This document shows positions 21,755-34,889 of a DNA stretch of 64,000 nt, piece by piece. Positions within the stretch are counted from its first letter, which is position 1. Each line of letters begins with the position of its first letter. The notes beneath the pieces are model-generated. The model was not told the origin of the DNA, searched no databases, and worked only from the letters and a program-made list of their open reading frames with translations. A program made the position numbers and the translations under genes. The stretch comes from Terebella lapidaria. Taxonomy: Eukaryota > Annelida > Polychaeta > Terebellida > Terebellidae. Where the stretch lies: positions 30,795,119 through 30,859,118 of the forward strand of contig OX424559.1 of NCBI GenBank assembly GCA_949152475.1. The letters run 5' to 3'.

Positions 21755-22350
21755 AGCGAGGAATCCATGATAATCACATAATGAACCATGAAAATAACAC
21801 TTGCAGGTTACCACATTTGGTGTGCTAACATCGTGAAACCACAATTAGACAATCAGTTTACACAGCTATATCCACTATATGATATTTCGATTGGTATACA
21901 TGAGTGTGATGCCAACTATCACCCACAAATATTATTTCGCTACCATGGCATGCCAAACAAACTTCATAAATTAATATTTGCTGAAGTTAGAATTGAATGC
22001 AATATAAAAACTGAAAACAAACATATTGACTGGGAATAAGGGTTGTGCCGACGAATAGCATAAGATATTCTATTTGCTGTCTTGGCGCAGCAAACATACA
22101 GACTGAATTGAAATCTCTACAGCGTAATACATGTAGTTTGCCTCTGATAAATACGTGCATAAAGCAGCGCTTTCATCTCACATGCAATACAAGTCGTATA
22201 TGCCAACATTCTTATTGAGTAACTCTCATGATCTACAATACAAAATGCATTCATCTCCAAAACTTGAAATATGAGTCATGCTTGCTCTCGCTCTTATGGT
22301 ATATTGAACTACGATTAATTGGATCACATTCTGGATATTCATGTAATATT
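21755..22350. repeat. Segmental duplication, copy A, part 2
   Basis: This resumes homology with 30610-31015. Anchors: ATATTTGCTGAAGTTAG, CCAACATTCTTATTGA and GATCTACAATACARAATKCATT. In the other copy this block follows directly after the part matching 6273-7870. The intervening 13.9 kb here (including the LTR element and LINE) has no counterpart there. Confidence 0.65.
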
Positions 22351-23454
22351 TAGAAAACATCATTTCCAAGAGTGAATATATTTGTCACACAAATATATTA
22401 AGTATGACGATCATGTATTCGCCTACAATAGTACAGGGACATATGTCCATTCTAGCCTTATGTTGGCTATGCATGTTAATTCTTGTGCCGTGGTGTTTTT
22501 TTCAAACTGGGAGAGCCTACTCTTTGAGAAAAACTTTGGTGCCAACTTTGCTGAGGATTTTTATTTGGTTTTGATGCATAATTCTGAACATACATGTACT
22601 ATACTCTGATTTTTTTTCTTACCCGTTCACAAAATATGTTGAATATGATATTTTCGTTATGCTAGATGATATCGTATTGTAACTTGATATACTTCATCAG
22701 GGACTCAAATGGAGATTTCCTACCGAATTTCAGACTTCTATCAAGAAAATTCAAAATCAACCAACATTGATTTCGTGCATCTTATAGCCATCGTAGTGAA
22801 ACAATCTTCAAAAATCAACATGTTTACGTAGAATATACTCCATTGTGTCTTCTAGTCCAAAATTACAAATATGCTTCATATCGGGATGGATATAAACCCA
22901 AGTAAATCCCCGAATATGCTCAGATTCGAGTTAGAAAATCATACTCCGTGCATTCGTAAATTACATGTTTTCATTCTAAAACAAATAGATAAATTCGAAG
23001 AAGTTCAGCAAGTGACACCTTGAAGTGACCAGAAGAATAACCTGAGTAATAACTCATAAAGTACGACAGATGTGCCGAATAATTGGGGGTTCGGTGGTAA
23101 AGACATCATAATTAGTACAATTGAGGCTTTCTACATATATATTGATTTAATCTTCAATACCAACTCCGATTTTACCCAATTTCAGGAATATGAAGAACAA
23201 TTCAAAACGGCCACCATCCCCAATGTCAAACCGTCACAATGGTCACCACGTTTCTACAGCTAACCAGACAGTCAGATCCCACATGTAATGAGCTACAAGG
23301 CGCCAATTTCCTAAATGACACACTAAAACACAGAATTGTCAACTTTAGCATTCATTACTCAATATTGTAGTCATAACAAACTGATGTGCCTCTAGGAATT
23401 ATTTGTGAAGAATGTATTTCCATGTACAATCGTTTTTTTTTTCTAATTTTTTAA
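22351..23454. other. No gene recognised
   Basis: AT-rich sequence with short open frames only. The phrase AATTTCAGACTTCTATC near 22725 recurs near 60950, so this is partly dispersed repeat. Confidence 0.45.
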
Positions 23455-24800
23455 TATATGTGTTCTTTTATTTTTTAGTGGGTTTGCTGCAGTTTTTGAA
23501 TTCCCTTGGTAATTTGTTTTAATGTTTTGCTAGTTTTTTCGATACTTGTTTTGCTGTTGTTGAAGTATTCGTGGTACTCTCATCCAGGTGTGATGTGTTA
23601 GAGATTTCGACAGTTGGCTAGAACGTTGTGCTGAGTTTCGTCTTGTTCCTTGCACCGTCTGCACCTCGGGTCGGGGTACATGCTCTTGTAATTTGCCTTC
23701 AGCTTTAGCATCCTTGCTCTTAGGTGGAATATATTTGAACATGTTGCTCTGTCGTAGTTTGTCATGTCGGTTGACCTTTTTCCAATACCTGTTCTGGGTT
23801 TGTTTTCTATGATGTCCCTTTTTTATTTTGTGCTCGCTGCTTGGTAGAAGACATCTTTTTGGTGTTTTAGTGTTGTTTTTGTTTCCTGGTGGTTTTTGTT
23901 TGGCCTGGTACTTGTTTCTGGAGAGCAGGTCTTCTTTGCTTATCTTGAGCTTGTGGAGATATTTTCCAGGATTTTTCACCCATGGGTGTCTAGGTTGGAG
24001 CATTAAGTTTTGTAGTGTGAACGTTTCGTCGTTTTGTGTTAGTTTGTGGTAATAAAGTATTTGCTTTCTGTTCTTTCTGTATTGATGCTTGTAATGCCTG
24101 ATTCAAGTAGTAGTGCCTCCGTGGGTGTTGACTCAGGGGCTTTGATGAATCTCCTGATTATGTTGTCTAGTAGAGCTTGGAGTCTATGGTCCTCATGCTT
24201 TGTTGTTATCCATGTCTCAGCCCCGTATGTTTTATGGACATTATGCATGATTCGACTAGTCTCCATATGGTTTCCATTTCTATTTGCAAGAATTCTTGGA
24301 TTATTGCCAGTACCATTATCACTTAATGTGCTGCTTTTTTCCCCCTTGGTCGTTTTGATATGGTCGTCCAAGGTTCTTATAGCTGTTGGTTTTATCAAGG
24401 GCCCTGTCTCCCAGTTGGAATGTGGGGTTTTCGGATGGTTTTCCAATGGTTAGTATCTGACTTTCTTCTTGTCGATTTTAATGTGATATCGTCTGGCAAT
24501 GTCTTCTGTTATGTCCAGCATTTTCATTCTTGTCGTGGTGGATTAATACTACATCGTCCATCCATAGTAGGAATCCTGTTGTACTTTTTGTATGCCAGCA
24601 TTTTGTTGTTTTATTCATTTGGAGATTTCATCCATTAAAATTTGCACATTCCATCACAGACAGGACCCTTCCCTGTCTGATGCTGTCTCTGATCTGTATT
24701 TTTCCGTTCGTCCCATGGGTTGTTCGTCTCCTTGCTCGGAGGTTGTTGTTAATGTTCTTTATAATTCTCCAGGTGTTTTTTTTCATTTATTTCGTTGTTT
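23455..24800 (-). mobile_element. Decayed LINE fragment, NeSL/R4/Hero-like
   Basis: Reading the minus strand through several frames: DSIRQGRVLS near 24670-24700 (the RT motif usually RQGxxLS), LWMDDVVLIHHDK near 24530-24575 (the YxDD catalytic motif as WMDD), and a 135-codon open block at 24039-24446 ending with APESTPTEALLLESGI. Then comes a zinc-knuckle-like CRRCKEQDETQHNVLANC near 23620-23675 (C-x2-C-x8-H-x5-C). A C-terminal CCHC knuckle after RT is typical of LINEs with a restriction-like endonuclease. Stops and frame changes throughout show an old copy. No 5' end or tail was identified. Confidence 0.7.
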
Positions 24801-26370
24801 TTCAGGACATACAAAATAGCATTGAGCCATAGAGCTAAAACTAAATCTACAACAAAGGCAAGCGCGTGAGAAATATTGATTAGCTTCAGGGCACATTCTC
24901 AATGGAAATTGATAACTTTTTGGTGAGAAACATACTGTTATCACTGATCAGGTCATTTTTGTTTTCATATACCATTATTTTGAGTTCTTTTCAAAAGTTC
25001 TAGTCTTACACCAGTAATGAATTGGGTTTATATGTTTCTCCATCAAGATTGAATCAGAAGGACCTGGTCGAGATCTTGTATGTCAGGCGATAAGTCGAAA
25101 GGCCGATGTGAACACTCCATATCCCGATAGAAGACAACCTCGGCATTTCGTATCGGGTTGGTTCACGCTTGCATCGAGATATAATTGATTTGTCGATTTA
25201 TCGTTTTTTGTCTGTTTGGTCATCGTATCGACTTGTCAGCATGTGGACCTATCGACCTATTAATCGCCAAAGGAACAAAGAGATGGCCTTCTTGGAACAC
25301 CAAACAAATTATTTACTTTTTTAACAAAATCATTGTAATTCACAGTTCAACTTCTTAAAACGACAATCCATAGCTTATTTCATCTGAAGTGAACCAACAA
25401 CAAAACGTATGCATCATTGGTGCATGCTCACCAGAGTCCAAACCTTGATAGGCAATCACAGACATAGTGAGTGTCATAATTGTTATCGCCACAGTCTCAT
25501 GTTTTCATTGAGAATAATTATATTCATGATTATTGAGCAAACTCAAACTCAATAATTTTGAGAAAACTGTTTTCTGCACAGCAACATCACATATTTGTCG
25601 CAGGTGAAACGCTGTGTCTCATACTATAAAAATACGTGATCGATACAGTTGATCTGAAAAAATAAATGATCATGAACGAGAAATATTATTTGTAGTGGAA
25701 CCCAACCATGGATGTCTAGATATGTATTTAGGATAAGCAAGAGTACCAGTCATCCGCCGTAAAACGAATGCAGTATTATCAGTTTATAGATTTGTTTTTC
25801 ATCTATGGGTTCATCGTTCTTGATGTGATTTTCGTAGACATGCTTTCACAATTACAATCAAACAATACATGACATAGAATAGCTTCTGTGGTCAAGTTTT
25901 ATTGGGTTTTTAATCTGCTGGTGCAGAGGATTCCATAAAAAATTCTACATAGCCAAATATTTATTCATATCACCTTCCAAAAAATATTTATTGAACATAT
26001 AACCCAAACGCTGTCTCTGTTCATGCTGTGTCAAAGAATATTTGATCTGGAGGAAAACTACACATCATTATCAACAAGAGTGGATATTGAATCAACTCCA
26101 GACGAAAATCAGCAACACAAAACTGATGACTGCCCCTGTTCTGGTCACTTGATGGGTGCTCAGGGCATAAGTGGCGGAAGAGTTGGAGAACCTTAAAGCT
26201 TTAAGTATGCTATATAAAAGGATACCGTACATTGCGTTCGAGCTTTTGTGACAACCCCTGAACCTTTGGTGCAGGCTGGTGACGTAAGTGGGTGCCTTTG
26301 GCCTAGGCCGACCTGAGGAATTTTGGCCATATAAAAGGAGGGGGTGACTAGCCTACAGTGTTGTGGGGGG
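24801..26370. other. No gene recognised
   Basis: AT-rich and without recognisable coding sequence. A stretch around 25080-25270 is rich in TCGA/ATCGA words but is not a clear tandem repeat. Confidence 0.45.
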
Positions 26371-26690
26371 ATGGTGCTGTGGCAGAGCACTCGGCCCATG
26401 ATCTACTGGTCGTGGGTTCGAGTCCTCTCATCGCAACTTGTGCCTGAAAACCTTCCACACCAGTGTACCCCAACTGGCGGTAAAAACAAAGTCCCGGTGG
26501 TGTCAGAGACTGTCTATGGTATCTGGCACCTAAAAGATCCCTTGGGATTTATCGTAAGGAGTAGGGGATTTCCCCGATCCCGGGTTTCTGTCTAGGGGGC
26601 ATATCATCCAGTTATGGCACCCCCTTAACCCCAAGTACAAGTTCAGTAGACTAAGGAGGCATACACATAGTCCTCTATGTCCGTATGTAA
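26371..26690 (+). mobile_element. tRNA-derived SINE
   Basis: The head carries polymerase III internal promoter sequences: an A-box-like TGTGGCAGAGCACTCGG (about 26379-26395) and a strong B box GGTTCGAGTCC (26415-26425), spaced as in tRNA genes. The head does not fold as a complete functional tRNA by eye and continues into an unrelated body (AACCTTCCACACCAGTGTAC, AAAAGATCCCTTGGGATTTA, AAGGAGTAGGGGAT). The body phrase is of a kind common in marine invertebrate SINEs. The 3' limit is approximate. An 83-codon open frame over the element is incidental. Confidence 0.75.
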
Positions 26691-27289
26691 TGCATTTTAT
26701 GTGTATCTAAATTTCAGCGTTAATATAGCAAATTGGTTGAATGTAGGGTGTAAAAAGATGGGTGACATCTCTGACCGAATAATTTGTAATCCTATAACAT
26801 TGATAGCGTCACCCTTTGTCCATAAGGGCCGATAAGCTATTGTCGTGGTTTTTTGTCCGTCGTCCGTCCTCATAGTCTTCGTTTGCATCGTCATTTAACA
26901 TTTTTTGTCTTTTTTGGGGGCCAATGAATTTGCCCATAGATTTGTGTGAATATGTGTTGGGTCAATACCCCCAAACGGTTTTTTTTTTTTTTTTTTTTTA
27001 TTGAATCGTTTATGCAGTTTCGGCGGTCATTTTTATGCCGAAAATGGCTGTTTTTGCATGTTTTTCAACTTTAAAAATTATTTTCTTAAAAACTGTCTCA
27101 TCAGTTTTGAGATTTGGATTTCAAAATGTTCACCTCATGTATGATTATGATATGTATACGTTTCGATGGTCTTGAATCATCGGTCCGCATGTGGTGGCCA
27201 TTTTGATGTTTTCTACAGGACCCACATAGGACTGTCCCATGCTAAAGTCTCCTATGCTTTATAATGGGTCACATTGTTCCTGATATCTC
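26691..27289. other. No gene; dispersed-repeat-like, 21-base T run
   Basis: A T run at 26979-26999 and low-complexity neighbourhood (GTCCGTCGTCCGTC near 26860). No coding region. Confidence 0.45.
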
Positions 27290-28640
27290 ATTAATATTGA
27301 AATTAGACACTTGGAATCAATTGTGGACATATAGGAAATGATGTATGCTGATTATTCTCGTGACCTCGAATTTGACCTCGGACCTCATTTCCAATGTCAA
27401 AGCACGAAATGGCTAATATCTCACTTAATAGACGTGGAATAAATACCCAGTATTAGGTATTCCAAGCAAACAAAGCAGGGTCCGTTATCCAATCTCATAG
27501 TCCGGGGACAGGAAGTCATATCAGGCATACGAAGTGAGAGAAAACAAAAATGACAGGGAAACTCATGAACTCCCAAAAATGGCCATTAGGAGGTGAAATC
27601 AGGTGATCCGGAAAAAGGCACCCGTAATGATTTCCCCAAAATTAACATGAAAATAGATCTAGTTGCATGGCAGACATGGATTTGGTGTGTTTATTAACCA
27701 GATCATGATGACGTCCATAGAATTTCTTAGAACGCAGCTATAAGTCTGAGTATAACATATCCTTTAGAGACTAGCTGGGCACTTCTGAACGCAGTTCACT
27801 TCTGAACGCCTCCCCTTTAATATCGACTTTACAGCTTAGGAATCAATTGTGGACATATGGGAAGTGATATATGCTGAATACTCTCGTGACCTTGAATTTG
27901 ACCTTTGACCTCATTTTCAAGGTCAGAGAATAAAATGGCTAATATCTGGCTTATTATTTACTCTACAGCTTGGGAATCAATTGTGGACAAATATGAAATG
28001 ATATATGCTTAATATTCTCGTGACCTCGAATATGACCTTTGACCTCATTTTCAAGGTCAGAGCACAAAATTGCTAATATCTTGCTTATTATCGATTTTAC
28101 AGTTTAGGAATCATTGTGGACATATAGGAAAAAAATATATGAATGTTCTTATGACCTTGAATTTGGCCTTTGACCTCATTTCCAAGGTCAGGGCACAAAA
28201 TGCCTAATATCTCATTTATTATTTACTCTACAATTTGGGAATTAATTGTGGATATATGAGAAATGATGACCTCATCTTCAAGGTCAAAGCACAATATGGC
28301 TAATATCTCGCTTATTATCGACTTAACAGCTTCTAAAGGAATCAACTGTGGACATATATGAAATATTATATGCCGAATATTCTGATGACCTTGATTTTGA
28401 CCTTTGACCTCATTTTCAAGGTCAGAGCACAAAATGGCTAATATTTCGCTTATTGTTTACTTTACAGCTTGGGAATCAATTCTGGACATTTTAGAAATGA
28501 TATTGAATATGACCTTGACCTCGTTTTCAAGGTCAAAGCACAAAATGGCGCATACCTCACTTATTGTCAACTTTACAGCTTAGAAATTAATTGTGGACAT
28601 ATAGGAAACGATATATGCTGAATATTCTTGTGACCTTGAA
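27290..28640. repeat. ~130-bp tandem repeat carrying TGACCT/AGGTCA hexamers
   Basis: About eight diverged units, recognisable by GGAATCAATTGTGGACATAT, GAAATGATATATGCTGAATA and AAAATGGCTAATATCTCGCT. A non-repeat or more diverged stretch lies between the first unit (27290-27430) and the rest (27815-28640). Most units carry TGACCTTGAATTTGACCTTT followed by GACCTC and a nearby AAGGTCA. TGACCTTTGACCT occurs perfectly at 27899-27911, 28033-28045 and 28398-28410; its complement is AGGTCAAAGGTCA, a DR1 nuclear-receptor consensus. No protein is encoded. Confidence 0.8.
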
Positions 28641-28729
28641 GTTACTGGACCATCGGTCCGATCACATATTGGCTAGCCGGTAAACTACAGGTCCCTTGGG
28701 CCTATGTTTTTATGATGTTGTTCTCGTTG

Positions 28730-31015
28730 ATTATCATGTTGTTCCTGGGAAATTGATTCGTGGTTGAAACCGGGAAATGTCCAAATCTTGATTGGTTAGG
28801 TTCTATTTGCTCCATTACAAAGTTATAATTTGGAAAAGATTGACTGGTGTGTAGTTACAATGATATTGTTGAGCGTCTACATCTAGAACCATTGAAACTA
28901 GAACCATTGAAATCACCCAAGTGAGAGATGCCCACACCGGGTACGACGATCTATAAGGAGCCAGCCAGCCACTGGAGGCGGACAGACGTGTCCGTAAAAA
29001 GTTGTTGGCTTGTAGACTGTATAAGGTCTATCCTCCCCCCCCCCCCTTCCTCGCAAAACCCACACACATGCATTATCAGCCATGTATCACCTCTGTTTTT
29101 CTATGACATATATGTGAATGGAGATCCGTGTTTTATACTCCAATTTTTATGAGTAATTTATTTGTAGAATACCCTCAAACGTAGTGTGGTAAGAACTCAT
29201 GTTAAAATTCAGCAGGCTATAAATTACCACGAACCAACAAATTGTCCCTCACGAGAAGTTGAGAGGCGCTCTATTGCTCTGGTAGAATAAACTTGATGCA
29301 CACATGTATATTTTGTCAAGCAAAACAACGAAACTACAATGGTGGCATTACTTCATCAAAACGTATTTTTGTGTTCAATCCAAAATAACATCCATCAGGA
29401 AATGCACTCATAGTTAGTAGCGCTGTGGTGTTATAATGGAAAGCGAATAAGTGAGTGTGAATACTGAGTTCAGTCCTGACAGAGATATGGACACACTGTA
29501 CTCACACCAAAATAAAGTGTCATATTTAACAATATTGATATTTTTTATATATCATAAAATGATGAATTTCATAATACACGTCAGTTATACGATAATGAAT
29601 GCTTGACATTCAAGTAAAAACATCGGGACAATCACATGCTCATAATTATGTCATAAATAGATATAGATGACCTGAAATAAAACTAACATAATAAGAGGCA
29701 TTGTGTCATTCTCCTGAGATATCCAACGGGTGGCAGCACTAGTGCATCCAAACAGTCCGACACTGGTAACGGCAGTGTTTCTGTCAGGTGGGTAATGATT
29801 CATTGATACGAGAAAAATCAGTGTAAAAAGTACTGAGACTGGTGAAGAACTTGGGATTATCCGCTATTGTTTCACAATCTTTGACAGAATACTCAAGTCA
29901 GTTTTTATATTGATATTTCCACTTTCCCATTAGACATACCATTTCGCCTAAAATTGGGTTTGCCATGAAATCAGTGGAATACATGGAGCCTGGACTGTAG
30001 GATCGATAATGGCGCTGAGCTGAGATGACACATAGCTAGTGTAGTAGTCTGCGCGCCTACTTGCATGGGCGACTTCTGTTGACACAAGGAAACATGGCAT
30101 TACGAAGTGCCTGAGAGAGACGATTTTCAGTTAAAACATATAGTATTAAGCTCGTGTCTTGTTGCTTGTATGTCAAAGGTTGGGAATTTTTATGTTCATT
30201 CTTTAAATGAAAAATTGTATGTATATCTATTCAGTTGCTGTCATGGTGATATTCAAACAAATAGACCACAAGTATGTCTATGGACAATGATGTTTATCCT
30301 TGATAAACATCACGTGCTAGACTGACAGAACATATTATTCATTCGATAACTTCTCCAAATGATCGTTGATTCACATTACCATATATCTCAGTACAATATG
30401 ATTTATATTATATTCTCTTTTAATATTTACCAGCTGTTTTTGAGCATTGAAAAACGTTCTTTTCATGAATCAGAACTCTGATATGGATTAGCAAACAACA
30501 CACTATACTGAAAGCTGATATTCCGCTCCTTATTGTCAACAAAGTTTCAAAGCACGGATCATTGGTTTGTCATCCAAGTTGAGCATGCAAAGTAAAAGAG
30601 TGAACAGTCGATCCATGATTATCAAACATGAACCATGGCATGACAAACAAACATCATACAATAATATTTGCTGAAGTTAGATTTTCATGCGATATAAAAG
30701 GTGGAATCAAGCATGGAGACAAAAGATAAAGATTGTGTGGACAAATAGCATTTATTTTATTTGCTATGTTATCATAGCGATCATAATTTCAACTCTGGCT
30801 GAATAGGACACTCTACAGCATATACTAAAATTAGTTTCTGGTAAATACATCAAGGCAGCGAATAGCGAATCATATGACATACTTTACAACTTGTATTCGT
30901 CAACATTCTTATTGATCCTGATCTACAATACAGAATTCATTTATCACGAAACCTTGGAATTTACACGAGTCATGTTTGCTCTGGTAATCAAAGTGTATTG
31001 CACTACGATCGACTA
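28730..31015. repeat. Segmental duplication, copy B (uninterrupted version)
   Basis: Collinear with 6050-7870 and then with 21755-22350. The join in this copy is at about 30590-30610, where CCATGATTATCAAACATGAA stands. It carries a C run near 29034-29046 and roughly 150 bp near 29640-29800 not obvious in copy A. No conserved open reading frame is shared by the two copies. Confidence 0.7.
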
Positions 31016-31399
31016 CACTACACGACTACATACAAACTGATTTTCATTTTGCAACGCACGTCCCTATCAAACGCACGTCGCAAATTGTTTGTGAGTTTGC
31101 AACGCACGTTGCTAGTTTGCATTGCGCATTATTTCAGGTCGAAGTGACAGCGCGGTCCCTTCGGGCAGGTGCTGGTGTAAAACTTGTGGTACCGACTACC
31201 AGAAAACGATTCTATAGGGAGTGACCATTTACCGTTTCTGGACCCACACTATGGTACATAGTATGGTAGATATGGTACAGCCTACCAATTAATATCACAG
31301 AGTGCATTAACATTAACTATTTTAAATCCCACAAACTACCTTTTTAAACAAGCCTTCAATTAATATTCTCTCATACTCAGTTGAAAGTATGTTCTAGTG

Positions 31400-31770
31400 A
31401 AAATATTTGAATCTTCTCTTAACTTTTACTATTGGCTCCATCATGACGGTATGATATAATTTGTGATCGATTCAAACTAACTACATTCCAACGACATTCC
31501 AACGATTTTGCGGCTTGAACGTTTAAATTCATCACCCGTAAGAGGCCTCCAGTCGGGTTGCGTCGATCAATAGAGCAGCCTTCCACGAGAGACAGTGATA
31601 CGTTTCTAGTATATAATTGTTGGCGTGCCTGGTGGCAATGGTGTGTGATTTACAAAGCGACACGTCTATCATGTACCCCAACACACTCATTTCCAGCGAT
31701 GTATCGCCTACCAATATTGTGTAAAATGAAAGGGTATTTAATGTGTACATGTCAATTGTGATAAGTTTTC
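31400..31770. repeat. Segmental duplication, diverged third copy (partial)
   Basis: It shares the order ACTATTGGCTCCATCA, then GCGTCGATCAATAGAGYAGCC, then a TTGTTGGCxTG block, then TCAATTGTGATRWG with 6160-6490 and 28800-29150. It is more diverged than copies A and B. Short open frames on both strands are not conserved. Confidence 0.55.
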
Positions 31771-33720
31771 ATGACGAGAATGTCCATAAAAACTGTGGAT
31801 ATTTGTTCTTCATTATGAACACATTATGTTTGAGAGCTTACCAAGTTGTTTGAAAACGGTGAAATCGGTTCCTGGCACACTTCTTTATTCACCAGAAACA
31901 TGTACATGTATATGAAAATATTTCACCATACTCCTCTAGGTTTGTGTGAATTGTTTCTTTTAACTCCCCAAACAACAACTTTGTACCACTTTAAATTGAG
32001 CATACATGTTTGCATACTAGTACTACATATTTTTTTTTCACCAGCGTTTAACACTATTTTCAAAGTAAATAGTCTATTTTGTCCCACAAGATTGGCTCAT
32101 TGAACTATTTTTTTGCCTTGTTAATTTAGCCTCCCAGAAAATAATTATGATGACATATGCACCACATACTAGTTACTTGCTGAATCACTTGGAAAGCTAT
32201 TGGGATATAGGACGTTCAATGTGCACAGAACCAAATTTACACACTGCCCAGCCTAAAATCAACGCCCCGACATTACAGGTCGCATGGAATGATACATGAA
32301 CGAAACAGAAGTGAGATGCTTTTTACCATCTACATTCTTGTCGCCATAGTTTAGTGGATTTCTTTCATATAGACAAACTAGAAGTTGGGTAAGTATGATG
32401 TGTGTGCCAGCCAAACAAGTAGTAGTGGTGTAACGGTTTAGTCACGCGCATCACCCACTCTCAGGGTGTGCCAGCTTGATGTTTTAGATTTTCTCTTTAG
32501 ATTTTCTCCGCAGATTGTGCATCATGTTAATCAATAATTTATTACCACGTAACTTTTCCATCTCTATTCACATTCATAATACTGATGATTCTTATGTCTT
32601 GGAAATGTGAATGTTGTAATAATATATGCTAACATTAGTGTGCATAAATATGCCTAATTGTTACTCATTACCTACATCAGATAACACGCTAAGGGCCCGA
32701 GTTTTGTTTTTCATTATGTTTTTTTAGTCGAAAGTTAATCACAAATTTTATGTTGAAATGAACTGAAATTGCATAGGAAAACGATTCAAACCAGAACAAA
32801 TTTGATTTGAGTATTTTTTTATGGACATCATCCCACTATAAAGATATGTGAACATATAAAGAGGCCTTCGAACTTGCAAGATTTTGATATCACAAGAAAC
32901 CAAGTAATGCATACACAGATTTACAAACCTACAGATTGTTGGGCGGTGAAATGAAGATTTATATCAATTGAATAAATCTTTCTTCGTCACCCCTGTAAAA
33001 AAAAATGCTCCCTATAGTTTACTGCTTACACGAAAAAAGTCTAATCCAAAATGAAACAGGTTTGTGTAGTTTAATTGACGAATGGTACATTACAGTGGCA
33101 CGACTAAGTGTACCATGGCCACCACCGAGTCCTCCTTTATCATGACCATGGACTTTAATGCATCTTTCAATGTTGACTTCAATGCAACATATTTTGTATT
33201 CAGACGGTTGCGAGCAGAAGGGGGGAGGAGTGAAAGATTTTTACACCCATACACGCACATGCCTGACTCAACTGGAAAGAGGGATGAAATTGTGCTGAGG
33301 GCTGCTCCATAAGAGGCCTATTATGACGCAAATAAAATTATATTGAACTATATTTCTAGAAGAAGCTTCTAGCCTCAAGCACATCATTGTTTTGACGTAA
33401 TGTTTTGAACCAAAGTTAGCTTTGTTGGAAACCAGCCTATATTCAGTACAAAAAAGTTGTATGTTTCTTTCTCGTATGGGTTTCTACCACGACCCAGTTA
33501 CCCGTGCGTGGCAAACGGAGGTGGGGTTCATGTACACACGAATAAAATGTGCAATTAGAGAAAGTGTTGTGAATAGTTTGGATATAATTCAAAAGAAAGT
33601 CATGGTTTAACTGACGTGTCATGCCTACATAAATGATGCATGTAGTGGGTATGACGGACTCTCGAACAGGATTACATATCAAACATGAGCTTACTAATGA
33701 ATATACGTATTGTCATACCG
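31771..33720. other. No gene recognised
   Basis: AT-rich sequence without recognisable coding region or array. The 76-codon frame at 33082 (plus) has no family resemblance. Confidence 0.45.
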
Positions 33721-34148
33721 CACTTCCGTCGGAAGGGTTCCCCCATCGGGTCGCTCGCTGTGCATGCTCATAGCCAAGATACTGACGTGTTGGTCACGTG
33801 ATCAGAGCATCACGGCTGAGTGACGCGCACGTCTCTGGTATTCCATTCCTGGACAAATTGTGTTCATTTCTGTCATTGTCAGAGCTAGGATTCACAGTCA
33901 CAACATATCTGACTTGTTTCAACCGAATAACTGTGATTTTTACCTGATGTTAACATGTAAATTATGCATTATCACAACCATTAAAGACAGACGCGGGTAG
34001 TCTGTTGCTGCGGATGGACAATCCTCACGTTGCACCTGACCCAAAATTGTGGATGCTTTTACGATACAAGCAAAAAATGAACAGTTCTCCTACAACATAA
34101 ACAACGAAAACAACTGGTTTGGATAGCTTCTGCGCAAAAGGGTAAGAG
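33721..34148 (+). promoter_or_regulatory. Candidate promoter and non-coding first exon
   Basis: A CpG-rich patch in AT-rich surroundings. It has two facing ETS-type sites ACTTCCG (33722-33728) and CGGAAG (33730-33735), and an E-box in GGTCACGTGATC (CACGTG 33795-33800). CpGs include GACGCGCACGT just downstream. The nearest plus-strand donor-like sequence is AAAAGGGTAAGAGT (about 34136-34149). Together these resemble a housekeeping-type promoter with a short untranslated exon. By position it could belong to the Schlafen-like gene, whose coding exon starts after an acceptor at 41261. That would put the whole 25-bp minisatellite in intron 1. This is inference; no transcript evidence is available here. 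Confidence 0.35.
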
Positions 34149-34309
34149 TTATCTGATCTAACTACATGCGTGTACCATGATTATATAAAGTTGTTTTATC
34201 AATGTATTATGCTAAATCGAAAGAAAGTGATTGCTCACGTGCCTAGTCCATCAAATTATATGTTTTCCAATAGCCATGAAACTGTCCCCCTCTGGTTCTA
34301 TACAGCTTA
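34149..34309. other. Sequence between candidate first exon and minisatellite
   Basis: AT-rich sequence with no gene; it would be intronic if the candidate first exon is real. Confidence 0.3.
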
Positions 34310-34889
34310 TTGTTATTTTGATCTATACATCTACATGTAATCACGGTCTACACACCTGCATGTATTCACGATTTATACACCTGCATGCAGTCATAATCTA
34401 TACCACGGTGGTGAAGCGAACCTAAAATATTCTGAGGAACATGCGAGTTATTTGCGGCTTTTTAGCAACCTACTAGCACGTTTTTCTCCAAAGATCTCAC
34501 GCCCCCACTCCCAATAAATCAGGGGCGCCACTGTTCCTCTGAATAATTCAGGTACGCTTGACCCCCGTGTATACACCTACATGTAATCACGGTCTATAGA
34601 CCTACATGTAAACACGGTCTATACACCTACGTGTAATCAAGGTCTATACACCTACCTGTGTTCACGAGCTGTACACCTAGATGTAATCACGTTTTGTACA
34701 CCTCCATGTAATCACGTTCTATACACCTACATGTAATGACGACCTATACACCTACATGTAATCACGGTCTATACACCTACACGTAATCACGATCTATACA
34801 CTTACATGTAATCACAATCTATACACCTATTCGTAATCAAGGTCTATACACCTATCTGAAATCACAAGCGGTACACCTACATGTTATCA

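Noticed and set aside
26371-26440. Functional tRNA gene
   Set aside because: A and B boxes are present but the arms do not pair as a full tRNA by eye, and the sequence runs on into a SINE body.
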